Notes: generated by a model not told the origin, from the letters alone. DNA of 15,724 nt from Verrucomicrobiota bacterium (GCA_028872645.1 JAPKDK010000035.1:1-15724); one strand, 5' to 3'. Positions 1-5,870 are shown, counted from the first letter of the stretch. Numbers and translations: made by a program.

Positions 1-163
1 CGCCACCGCCACCACGATTACCGCCGCCACGGGGGCCGCGGTCATTTTGCCGCGCGGGCGCGGGCGCGGGCGTGGGCGTGGGGGTCGCCGCCACGGGGGC
101 GGCTTCAGCTGCAGGTGCAGCTGTTGCGGGAGTCTCGGATGGGGTTGTTGTTTCCTCTGCCAC
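1..163 (-). CDS. rpsE: 30S ribosomal protein S5, N-terminal part (cut by window edge)
   Basis: S5 helps control decoding accuracy and mRNA entry in the 30S subunit. Only the first 54 codons are visible. The likely start is GTG at 163-161, giving (M)AEETTTPSETPATAAP and then a Pro/Thr/Ala stretch and a Gly/Arg stretch (RGPRGGGNRGGGG) before the edge. None of the conserved S5 double-stranded RNA-binding fold is reached, so the identity rests on gene order: rpsE follows rplR in spc operons. The visible part would be a disordered N-terminal extension, which many S5 proteins lack. No in-frame ATG is seen. The frame is open back to the rplR stop at 196-194, so rplR and rpsE share a frame. No Shine-Dalgarno sequence is evident, so coupling to rplR is likely. 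A different product, or a CTG start at 184, cannot be excluded. Confidence 0.68.
   Translation of the reverse strand, partial: MAEETTTPSETPATAAPAAEAAPVAATPTPTPAPAPARQNDRGPRGGGNRGGGG
53..82 (-). repeat. Hexanucleotide tandem repeat (five units) inside rpsE
   Basis: On the plus strand there are three CGCGGG units (53-70) followed by two CGTGGG units (71-82), uninterrupted. On the coding strand they encode Pro-Thr, Pro-Thr, Pro-Ala, Pro-Ala, Pro-Ala. Each unit is two codons, so gain or loss of units would keep the frame and change only the length of the S5 N-terminal linker. Confidence 0.9.
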
Positions 164-193
164 GTTTAGGGTCGTTTGTTTCAGGTTAAATTT

Positions 194-793
194 TTATTTG
201 GTGGCCTCGGCCTTTTCGGGGGCCTCGGCGGGCGCGGCTTCTTCAACCGGCTCAGCCTTTTCAGTTTCCGCAGTCGGCTCGGTCACTTCGGCCTGCTCAA
301 GCTTTTCAGCCTTCTTTTCTTTCTTAGCTTTCTTTTCCTTTTTCTCCTTCTTTGGCTTTTTGGCCTGCTCTTCCTCGGCGGATTTTTTGATCTCGGATTT
401 TTTCTTCTTATCCAAATCGAGCCCGAAATCCAATCCGGCGCGGGTGGCGGCGTGGGCGAAGATGTCAATCTTGCCATCCTGCACGTAGCGCGCACCGCAA
501 CGGTCAAAAATCACTTTGCTAATTCCAGCGGCCTTGGCGGCTTCGCCGGCGGCTTGGCCGAGCACTTCGGCACCGGCTTTGTTGGCGGCGAGGGTTTCGC
601 GGCCGGTTTGCGCCTTGTGGCGCGTGGACGCGGAGGCGAGTGTGCAGCCTTCGTCGTCGTTGATGAATTGCACGTAAATGTTGCGCTCGGTAAAGCGAAC
701 GGCCATACGCGGACGCGCGGCGGTGCCGTGGATTTTCTTGCGAATCCGCCAGCGGCGGCGTTGTACGATCTTGCGTTTCTGTTCGGGTCTCAT
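194..793 (-). CDS. rplR: 50S ribosomal protein L18 with a long C-terminal tail
   Basis: L18 binds 5S rRNA and, with L5, builds the central protuberance of the 50S subunit. Residues 1-123 match the L18 core: a basic N-terminus (RRRWRIRKKI), RPRMAVRFTERNIYVQFIND, the GISKVIFDRCGARY strand and the end AATRAGLDF. Bacterial L18 normally stops near here, at about 117-120 residues. This protein runs to 199 with a low-complexity tail: residues ~129-163 are dominated by Lys and Glu, and 164-199 are rich in Glu, Ala, Pro and Thr. The ATG at 793 is preceded by AAGGA, which overlaps the rplF stop; the gap to rplF is 12 bases. The reading frame is intact through the tail. The identity is secure; the tail's role is unknown. 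Confidence 0.96.
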   Translation of the reverse strand: MRPEQKRKIVQRRRWRIRKKIHGTAARPRMAVRFTERNIYVQFINDDEGCTLASASTRHKAQTGRETLAANKAGAEVLGQAAGEAAKAAGISKVIFDRCGARYVQDGKIDIFAHAATRAGLDFGLDLDKKKKSEIKKSAEEEQAKKPKKEKKEKKAKKEKKAEKLEQAEVTEPTAETEKAEPVEEAAPAEAPEKAEATK

Positions 794-805
794 CGGAAAT
801 TTTCC

Positions 806-1342
806 TTACTGAACTTGTTTGCCTTGTTTGCGGATGACGTGCTCGTCGCTGTAACGCACGCCTTTGCCCTTGTACGGCTCCACGGGATAGTAGCTGCGCA
901 CCTCCGCGGCCATTTTGCCGACGACGGCTTTGTCGGCACCTTCGATGGTGACGTTGGTATTATCTTCCACAGTGACGGTGATGCCCTGCGGGATTTTGTG
1001 ATTGATGTCGTGCGAGTAGCCCAGCAGCAGGTTGAGCTTCTGGCCTTGTACGGCGGCCTTGAAACCCACACCGTGGATCTCGAGTTTTTTTACAAACCCT
1101 TTATCCACGCCCACCACCATGTTGTTGATGAGACTGCGCGCAAGGCCATGCATGGCCTTGGAGCGTTTCTCGTCGTTCTCACGGGTGACGATGATTTGGT
1201 CATCTTCCAGCTTGGCTTCGGTGCGCTCGGGGAGGTCCAACTGCAGTTTGCCCTTTGGGCCTTCCACTGAAATCGAGCGGCCGCTGAGATTCACCTTCAC
1301 GGTGCTCGGCACGGGCACGGGCATTTTACCAATTCTTGACAT
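806..1342 (-). CDS. rplF: 50S ribosomal protein L6
   Basis: L6 binds 23S rRNA near the sarcin-ricin loop and the factor-binding site. The 178-residue product is of standard length. It begins MSRIGKMPVPVPSTV and has the two-repeat L6 fold: first-half VSVEGPKGKL-like segment (here SVEGPKGKLQL), HGLARSLINNMVVGV, and the second-half signature EPYKGKGVRY near the C-terminus. The ATG at 1342 is chosen because it gives the canonical N-terminus and has AAAGGA about 8 bases upstream. An upstream TTG at 1381 would overlap the rpsH stop and add non-homologous residues. The 32-base gap to rpsH contains two near-copies of a TTTTAAGGAA-type sequence, the second acting as the Shine-Dalgarno. Confidence 0.97.
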   Translation of the reverse strand: MSRIGKMPVPVPSTVKVNLSGRSISVEGPKGKLQLDLPERTEAKLEDDQIIVTRENDEKRSKAMHGLARSLINNMVVGVDKGFVKKLEIHGVGFKAAVQGQKLNLLLGYSHDINHKIPQGITVTVEDNTNVTIEGADKAVVGKMAAEVRSYYPVEPYKGKGVRYSDEHVIRKQGKQVQ

Positions 1343-1374
1343 TATCTTTTCCTTTAAAAGTTCCTTAAAATTTT

Positions 1375-1761
1375 TTACCAAACATGGGCCAGCACTTCGC
1401 CGCCCACTTTCTTTTCACGCGCACTGGTGCCGCTCATCACGCCCAGCGACGTGGAGACAATCGCCACGCCCAAACCGCCAAGCACCCTCGGCATTTCGCC
1501 GGCGCCCACATACTTGCGCAGGCCGGGTTTGCTGATTTTTTTGATGCCCTCAATCACGCCCTTGCGTCCGATGTATTTGAGAGCCACCTCGAGGCGCTTG
1601 ATGACGCCTGAGCCGGTGACTTGAAAGCTGGTGATGTAGCCTTCCTCTTTGAGGATTTGGGCCACGTTTTCCTTGAGCTTGGAATAGGGCACGGAGCAAT
1701 CCGGATTGGTCGCCATATTGGCGTTCCGAATACTAGTAAGCATGTCTGCGACGGGATCCAT
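1375..1761 (-). CDS. rpsH: 30S ribosomal protein S8
   Basis: S8 binds helix 21 of 16S rRNA and organises the 30S central domain. In E. coli it also represses the spc operon. The 128-residue protein starts DPVADMLTSIRNA, the usual S8 N-terminus. It ends with the C-terminal RNA-binding signature: GVAIVSTSLGVMSG, then AREKKVGGEVLAHVW. It lies 12 bases after rpsN. No Shine-Dalgarno is seen before the ATG; the upstream bases are AT-rich (CTATATAATACA), so translation is probably coupled to rpsN. Length and all signature residues look normal. Confidence 0.97.
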   Translation of the reverse strand: MDPVADMLTSIRNANMATNPDCSVPYSKLKENVAQILKEEGYITSFQVTGSGVIKRLEVALKYIGRKGVIEGIKKISKPGLRKYVGAGEMPRVLGGLGVAIVSTSLGVMSGTSAREKKVGGEVLAHVW

Positions 1762-1773
1762 TGTATTATATAG

Positions 1774-2043
1774 TTACCAACTGGCCTTGGTGACGCCCGG
1801 GATCATCCCGCTCAGCGCCGCCTCACGGAAGGCGATGCGGCTCAAGCCGAACTTGCGAATGAAGCCGTGCCGGCGGCCGGTGACGTTGCAGCGATTCACC
1901 ACCCGCACGGGGGAGGCGTTGCGCGGCAGGAGCGCCAGACCGGCGTAATCGCCCGCTTCTTTCAACTCCTTACGCCGCGCGGCGTACTTCACCACCGAGC
2001 GCTCTTTGCGCTGGTTTCGTTCAATCCATGATTTCTTGGCCAT
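1774..2043 (-). CDS. rpsN: 30S ribosomal protein S14, zinc-free (C-) form
   Basis: S14 sits in the 30S head beside S3, S10 and S19. The 89-residue protein starts MAKKSWIERN and ends with IPGVTKASW. The region that carries paired CxxC zinc ligands in the short S14 form reads NRCNVTGRRHGFIRKFGLSR, with a single Cys. This is therefore the zinc-independent type, slightly shorter than the ~100-residue E. coli protein. The ATG at 2043 has AGGAA upstream; the gap to rplE is 15 bases. A zinc-free S14 as the primary spc copy implies that zinc shortage would not limit this subunit protein. Confidence 0.96.
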   Translation of the reverse strand: MAKKSWIERNQRKERSVVKYAARRKELKEAGDYAGLALLPRNASPVRVVNRCNVTGRRHGFIRKFGLSRIAFREAALSGMIPGVTKASW

Positions 2044-2058
2044 ATTAAATTTTCCTAG

Positions 2059-2763
2059 CTATTCGTTGTCTTCACTTTTGGGTGCCGGGGATTCTTCCTC
2101 CGGAGCGTCCAAAATTTTAATGTCCTGCTTGCTCAGGGGTTTGACCACGTGTGTTTCTAAATTCGCCTCGTTCACTTCGTCGGACTTGGAAAGTTCCTCT
2201 TCTCCGGACTCGCCCACGGCTTTTTTGCCGGCGAAGGGCATTCCCATACGGGTCAGCAGATCCAGCGCCTCGTCGTTGGTGCCGGCGCTGGTCACGATGG
2301 TCACGTCCATCCCCTGCGTGCGTTTCACTTTGTCCAGTTCGATTTCCGGGAAAATAGATTGTTCGGTGATGCCCATCGAATAGTTGCCCTGCCCATCGAA
2401 GGATTTCGGATTGATGCCGCGGAAGTCACGGATGCGCGGCAGCGCAACGGCGGTGAGGCGATCGAGAAACTCGTACATCACCTCGCGGCGCAGCGTGACG
2501 TGGCAGCCGATGGGCATCCCCTCACGCAGCTTGAAATTCGACACGCTCTTACGGGCAAGATTGACCACCGGCTTGCGACCGGTGATGGTTTTCATGTCGT
2601 TCATCGCATCTTCCAGCGCGGATTTTTCCAGCGTGGCATCGAGGCCCATGTGCACAATGATTTTCTCAATGCACGGCACTTGATGCAGATTGGTGTAATT
2701 CCGATCCTTTCGCATGGCCGGTTTCACTTCCTCGTGATATTTGCTATAAAGTCTGGATTTCAT
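2059..2763 (-). CDS. rplE: 50S ribosomal protein L5 with an acidic C-terminal tail
   Basis: L5 binds 5S rRNA and contacts P-site tRNA and S13 across the subunit interface. The core begins MKSRLYSKYHEEVKPAM and includes TGRKPVVNLARKSVSNFKLR, EGMPIGCHVTLRR, LPRIRDFRGI and the end LTRMGMPF at about residue 177, where L5 normally stops (~180 residues). This protein continues to 234, with a Glu/Asp-rich tail of about 56 residues ending PAPKSEDNE. The ATG at 2763 is preferred to a TTG at 2778, which overlaps the rplX stop. It gives the canonical N-terminus, and AAGG lies about 8-10 bases upstream. The gap to rplX is 11 bases. The identity is secure; the tail is unusual. Confidence 0.96.
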   Translation of the reverse strand: MKSRLYSKYHEEVKPAMRKDRNYTNLHQVPCIEKIIVHMGLDATLEKSALEDAMNDMKTITGRKPVVNLARKSVSNFKLREGMPIGCHVTLRREVMYEFLDRLTAVALPRIRDFRGINPKSFDGQGNYSMGITEQSIFPEIELDKVKRTQGMDVTIVTSAGTNDEALDLLTRMGMPFAGKKAVGESGEEELSKSDEVNEANLETHVVKPLSKQDIKILDAPEEESPAPKSEDNE

Positions 2764-2774
2764 ATTAATTGCCT

Positions 2775-3065
2775 TCAACTACCTCGGCGGGCATTCCATC
2801 GGTCGAGCTTCATCACATTGGAAATGTGCATCGTGGGGTTCAAATGCAGGCGCGTGCCATTCGGAAATTCCGTGCTGCGTTTTTGGTGCTTCACGATCAT
2901 GTCATCCTCAGCGAGGCCCTCGACCTCCACTTCCACCCGGTCATTCTCCGCAAGAATGCGAGTGACTTTGCCTTCAGAATCGCGGTGTTCACCGGCGAGG
3001 ATGCGCACTTTGTCATCGCGCCGCACGCGGTTTTGCTTTCTCTTGCCTTGAGTTTTTTCCGCCAT
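2775..3065 (-). CDS. rplX: 50S ribosomal protein L24
   Basis: L24 is an assembly-initiator protein that binds the 5' end of 23S rRNA and lies at the peptide exit. The 96-residue protein contains the KOW motif (DDKVRILAGEHRDSEGKV, about residues 17-34) and the late signature HISNVM. The KOW loop is more acidic than the usual GKDKGKEG. The ATG at 3065 overlaps the rplN stop by one base (TAATG), and a strong GGAGGT lies 6 bases upstream, so the pair is translationally coupled. It ends with TGA, the only TGA stop among the genes here. Confidence 0.95.
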   Translation of the reverse strand: MAEKTQGKRKQNRVRRDDKVRILAGEHRDSEGKVTRILAENDRVEVEVEGLAEDDMIVKHQKRSTEFPNGTRLHLNPTMHISNVMKLDRWNARRGS

Positions 3066-3430
3066 TACAGGACCTCCGGTGCGAGGGAAATGATTTTCAT
3101 AAAGTTCTTTTCGCGCAACTCGCGGGCCACCGGACCAAAGATACGGGTGCCACGTGGGTTTTTGTCGGCGTCAATAATGACCACCGCGTTATTATCAAAT
3201 CGCAGGTACGAGCCATCGCTGCGGCGAATGGCTTTCTTGGTGCGGACGATGACCGCATCGACCACTTCACTCTTCTTCACGGTCCCATCGGGCGCGGCCT
3301 CTTTGATGTGGGCCTTGACGATGTCGCCGATCTCGCCGTAGCTCTTGCTCTCGCCGATCACGCCGATGATGGCGGCACGCTTCGCGCCGGTGTTGTCGGC
3401 CACTTCACAAACTGAACAAAGTTGTAGCAT
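3065..3430 (-). CDS. rplN: 50S ribosomal protein L14
   Basis: L14 lies at the subunit interface, contacts 16S helix 14 and L19, and is the docking site for the silencing factor RsfS. The 121-residue length is standard. Signatures are VADNTGAKRAAIIGVIG, GDIVKAHIKEAAPDG, AVIVRTKKAIRRSDGSYLRF and the end GPVARELREKNFMKIISLAPEVL-type C-terminus. The ATG at 3430 has AGAGGA about 7 bases upstream, one of the better ribosome binding sites in the cluster. The gap to rpsQ is 15 bases. The usual Thr after the MIQ start is Cys here (MLQLCSVCEV), a minor substitution. Confidence 0.97.
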   Translation of the reverse strand: MLQLCSVCEVADNTGAKRAAIIGVIGESKSYGEIGDIVKAHIKEAAPDGTVKKSEVVDAVIVRTKKAIRRSDGSYLRFDNNAVVIIDADKNPRGTRIFGPVARELREKNFMKIISLAPEVL

Positions 3431-3445
3431 GATTCTTTCCTCTAA

Positions 3446-3700
3446 TTACCGAATGACTTCCACCAACTCCCAGCGTTTCAGCTTGCTGATGGGCCGGGTT
3501 TCGCGGATGCGCACATGGTTGCCCGGTTGGGCAACGCTCTCGGCATCATGCACGTAATACTTTTTAAACTTGGTGATTACTTTTTTGTACAGCGGATGCT
3601 TGATCCGGCGCTTCACGCGCACCACGATCGTTTGGGTCATCTTGTTTGAGATGACTTCGCCGCTGCGCTCTTTGCGATGTTTTGCTTGGGTTTCGCTCAT
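3446..3700 (-). CDS. rpsQ: 30S ribosomal protein S17
   Basis: S17 is an early-binding OB-fold protein of the 30S body that contacts 16S helices 7 and 11. The 84-residue protein shows GEVISNKMTQTIVVRVKRRI, then KHPLYKKVI, HDAESVAQPGNHVRIRETRP and ISKLKRWELV, all standard S17 landmarks. The ATG at 3700 lies 8 bases after the rpmC stop with no clear Shine-Dalgarno, so coupling is likely. Length and composition are normal. Confidence 0.97.
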   Translation of the reverse strand: MSETQAKHRKERSGEVISNKMTQTIVVRVKRRIKHPLYKKVITKFKKYYVHDAESVAQPGNHVRIRETRPISKLKRWELVEVIR

Positions 3701-3708
3701 GGATAAAA

Positions 3709-3927
3709 TTAGTTAGAGGCCACAGTTGCGTCCTCGGCTTTTTTACGAAGCAACGTAAGGCGCGTCTCAAGCCGCGCAATTTGTTTGCGCAGCAATGGAA
3801 TGCGATGGGGCTTTTCCAATCCGCCACTCTTCAAGAGGGTGAGGCTGAATAGCTCCTGCTTGGTCAGCAGCACTTGCTCGCGCAGCTCGGCTGCGGGCAT
3901 TTCATTAATTTCTTCTTTCGTCTTCAT
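3709..3927 (-). CDS. rpmC: 50S ribosomal protein L29
   Basis: L29 is a small helical-hairpin protein at the peptide exit, next to L23, and forms part of the docking surface for trigger factor and SRP. The 72-residue product begins MKTKEEINEMPAAELREQ, continues with a helix containing LFSLTLLKSGGLEKPHRI, and has the second helix QIARLETRLTLLRKK. The gap to the rplP stop is 4 bases and no Shine-Dalgarno is seen (GTAGCAGA before the ATG), so translation probably depends on rplP. A normal family member. Confidence 0.95.
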   Translation of the reverse strand: MKTKEEINEMPAAELREQVLLTKQELFSLTLLKSGGLEKPHRIPLLRKQIARLETRLTLLRKKAEDATVASN

Positions 3928-3931
3928 TCTG

Positions 3932-4345
3932 CTACAGGCGTGTTACAAATCGGGTCGGAATAGGCAGCTTGGCCGCGGCCAAACGCATGGCGTCGCGGGC
4001 GAGGCTTTCGCTCACACCACCCACTTCAAAAAGCATATTGGCCGGACGCACCACGGCGACCCACCCTTCCACGTTGGCTTTGCCTTTGCCCATCCGCACT
4101 TCCAACGGTTTCTTAGTATAAGATTTTTGTGGGAACACGCGGATCCAAACTTTACCGCGCCGTTTCATTTTGCGGGTGATCGTTTGGCGGCAGGCTTCGA
4201 TTTGCTGGGTGGTGAGCCAGCAGCGATCGAGAGCTTGCAGACCGAATTCGCCGAAGGACACATTGTTGCCCTTCCATGCAATGCCGGCACGACTGCCGCG
4301 GTGCATTTTGCGGTACTTAACTCGGGCTGGAATTGTGGCGGCCAT
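3932..4345 (-). CDS. rplP: 50S ribosomal protein L16
   Basis: L16 contacts A-site tRNA and helps mature the peptidyl-transferase region. The 137-residue protein matches the family throughout: VKYRKMHRGSRAGIAWKGN, VSFGEFGLQAL, LTTQQIEACRQTITR, KVWIRVFPQKSYTKKPLEV, RMGKGKANVEGWVA and AAAKLPIPTRFVTRL. The Arg of RMGKGK, the residue hydroxylated in E. coli L16, is present. The 34-base gap to rpsC is the largest within the S10 portion; only a weak AGAGA lies upstream of the ATG, and no hairpin is apparent there. Confidence 0.97.
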   Translation of the reverse strand: MAATIPARVKYRKMHRGSRAGIAWKGNNVSFGEFGLQALDRCWLTTQQIEACRQTITRKMKRRGKVWIRVFPQKSYTKKPLEVRMGKGKANVEGWVAVVRPANMLFEVGGVSESLARDAMRLAAAKLPIPTRFVTRL

Positions 4346-4379
4346 TTAAATTCTCTGCTTTCGTGTTCGGTTCAAGTTA

Positions 4380-5063
4380 TTATTGTTTGCCCTTGGGGGC
4401 ACCGGTTTCGATTAGCTCTTCTTCTGTAGATTTCCCAGGCTGATCTTCGCCCTTACAAATCCAACATTTGATGCCGAGTAAACCCGCTTTGGTTTTGGCT
4501 TCGGTGAAGCCGTAATCAATCGTCGCGCGCAAAGTGTGCAACGGCACGCGGCCCTCCAAATATTGCTCCACGCGGGCAATTTCCCCACCGTTCAAACGGC
4601 CGGCGCAGCGAATGCGAATGCCTTCGGCACCACAATCCATTGCCGTTTGCACCGCGCGCTTCATGGCGCGGCGATAGGCGATGCGGCGCTCCAGCTGCAT
4701 CTTCACATTTTCGGCAACCAGTTGGGCATCGGTTTCAGGCTGACGGATTTCCTGAATGTCCACGTACACTTCCTTATTGGTCATACGCGCAAGCTCTTCC
4801 TTGATAATATCAATCTCCGCGCCGCGGCGGCCAATGACCACGCCGGGTCGGGCGGTGAGGATTTTGATGCGCACGCGTTGGGCGGCACGCTCAATGAGAA
4901 TCTTAGTGACCGCAGCGTTCTCGAGCTTCCCGTAAAGCAGATCGCGAATCGCGCGGTCCTCGGCCATAAAGGCGGCAAAGTCTTTCTTGTCGGAATACCA
5001 CTTCGATGCCCAGTCCTTGGTGACTGCGGTGCGAAGGCCGATTGGATTGGTTTTTTGTCCCAT
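4380..5063 (-). CDS. rpsC: 30S ribosomal protein S3
   Basis: S3 lines the mRNA entry channel and takes part in the ribosome's helicase activity. The start is the ATG at 5063, giving the universal MGQKTNPIGLR; an upstream frame to 5132 adds 23 residues inside rplV and is not homologous. The 227-residue protein has a KH domain with the GXXG loop GRRG at residues 78-81, the basic helicase face R131, R132 and K135, and the C-terminal GRLNGGEIARVEQYLEGRVP and LHTLRATIDYG signatures. One base separates it from the rplV stop and there is no Shine-Dalgarno, so tight coupling is expected. The C-terminus (TGAPKGKQ) is a short charged tail. Confidence 0.97.
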   Translation of the reverse strand: MGQKTNPIGLRTAVTKDWASKWYSDKKDFAAFMAEDRAIRDLLYGKLENAAVTKILIERAAQRVRIKILTARPGVVIGRRGAEIDIIKEELARMTNKEVYVDIQEIRQPETDAQLVAENVKMQLERRIAYRRAMKRAVQTAMDCGAEGIRIRCAGRLNGGEIARVEQYLEGRVPLHTLRATIDYGFTEAKTKAGLLGIKCWICKGEDQPGKSTEEELIETGAPKGKQ

Positions 5064-5064
5064 G

Positions 5065-5583
5065 TTATTCGTCGTCGGAAAGAGTGATGCGGATGTGCGT
5101 GCAACGCTTGAGAATGACCGAACCGCCGCCACGAGCGCGAGTCATCCAACGGCGCAAGGGCGTGGCCGAAGTGGCCATCGCGTTTTTGATGCGCAGCTTG
5201 CTGGTATCCACCTTGCCGCCGGTGTCGAGATACGCCTCGAGCTTGGTGAGCTTGGCTTTCAAATGGCGATGCTTGCGCTGGATGATGCCGTTTTCATCCG
5301 AATGATTTTCAATGTCCTGCTTAAGCTTGGCCACTTTTTCCTGCACCTCGGCAGTGGTCCATTCGGCCCCGATGTGTTCGGCATTGTGCAGGGCGGTGTT
5401 GAGTGTCTTCTCGATGAAGCGCGCGGATTTGCGCGGGATGGCGGAGAGCACGGCTTGCGCCTTGCTCACAAGCATCCCCTCTTTTTTGCCGTCTTTGGTT
5501 TTTCTGGGTAAAAGTTGGCGCGTCACTTCGCGCATTTTTTTTGGCGACATACGGACGTTTTGTGTAGTGCAAGTAAAATCCAT
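5065..5583 (-). CDS. rplV: 50S ribosomal protein L22 with a large internal insertion
   Basis: L22 spans the 50S from the exit surface to the tunnel constriction, where its beta-hairpin meets L4. The core is clear: NVRMSPKKMREVTRQLL, then IPRKSARFIEKTLNTALHNAEH (residues 50-70) and the C-terminal hairpin TPLRRWMTRARGGG followed by ILKRCTHIRITLSD. At 172 residues it exceeds the usual ~110-120. A highly charged segment at residues ~76-131 has no counterpart in E. coli L22, and a shorter insertion of about 10 residues lies at 27-38. The hairpin also departs from the usual GP..KR..PRA pattern, with Thr in place of the Pro before Arg-Ala. The ATG overlaps the rpsS stop by one base, with GGGAG 8 bases upstream. 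Confidence 0.95.
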   Translation of the reverse strand: MDFTCTTQNVRMSPKKMREVTRQLLPRKTKDGKKEGMLVSKAQAVLSAIPRKSARFIEKTLNTALHNAEHIGAEWTTAEVQEKVAKLKQDIENHSDENGIIQRKHRHLKAKLTKLEAYLDTGGKVDTSKLRIKNAMATSATPLRRWMTRARGGGSVILKRCTHIRITLSDDE

Positions 5584-5861
5584 TATTTAATCTCCCTTTT
5601 CACGTGGGCACTGTGGCCTTTGAATACGCGGGTGGGTGAAAATTCGCCAAGCTTGTGGCCGACCATATTTTCAGTAACGAACACCGGCAAAAAGGCTTTG
5701 CCGTTGTGGACATTAAACGTGTGCCCCACGAAATCTGGATGGATGGCGCAGCGCCGGTACCACGTTTTGATGGGGCGGATTTGGCCCCCCTCCTTTTGAC
5801 TTTGAACCTTCGCCATCAGCTTGGGCTCCACAAACCAGTCTTTTTTAATTGAACGTGCCAT
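5583..5861 (-). CDS. rpsS: 30S ribosomal protein S19
   Basis: S19 forms a complex with S13 in the 30S head and contacts A-site tRNA through bridge elements. The 92-residue length is normal, with MARSIKKDWFVEPKL at the N-terminus, VHNGKAFLPVFVTENMVGHK and LGEFSPTRVFKGH. The usually strict TWSRRSTI motif reads TWYRRCAI (residues 33-40), and the common KKGPF is KKDWF. It follows rplB by 9 bases with an AT-rich gap and no Shine-Dalgarno, and it overlaps rplV by one base at its stop. Confidence 0.96.
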   Translation of the reverse strand: MARSIKKDWFVEPKLMAKVQSQKEGGQIRPIKTWYRRCAIHPDFVGHTFNVHNGKAFLPVFVTENMVGHKLGEFSPTRVFKGHSAHVKREIK

Positions 5862-5870
5862 ACGGTTTTA

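Noticed and set aside
176..1270. Long plus-strand open frame (364 codons) opposite rplR and rplF
   Set aside because: It lies antisense to two well-supported ribosomal protein genes, its composition is that of a reversed frame, and it resembles no family I recognise.
1765..1770. Perfect TATAAT on the minus strand just before rpsH
   Set aside because: It is only 4 bases from the ATG and the position 17 bases upstream (TCACCA) is a poor -35 match; the gap is simply AT-rich.
2764..2778. TTG at 2778 as the rplE start, and similar non-ATG upstream starts for rplF (1381), rplD (7717) and rpsC (5132)
   Set aside because: The downstream ATGs give canonical family N-termini, and in rplE, rplF and rplD suitable Shine-Dalgarno spacing; the upstream starts add non-homologous residues inside or next to the preceding gene.
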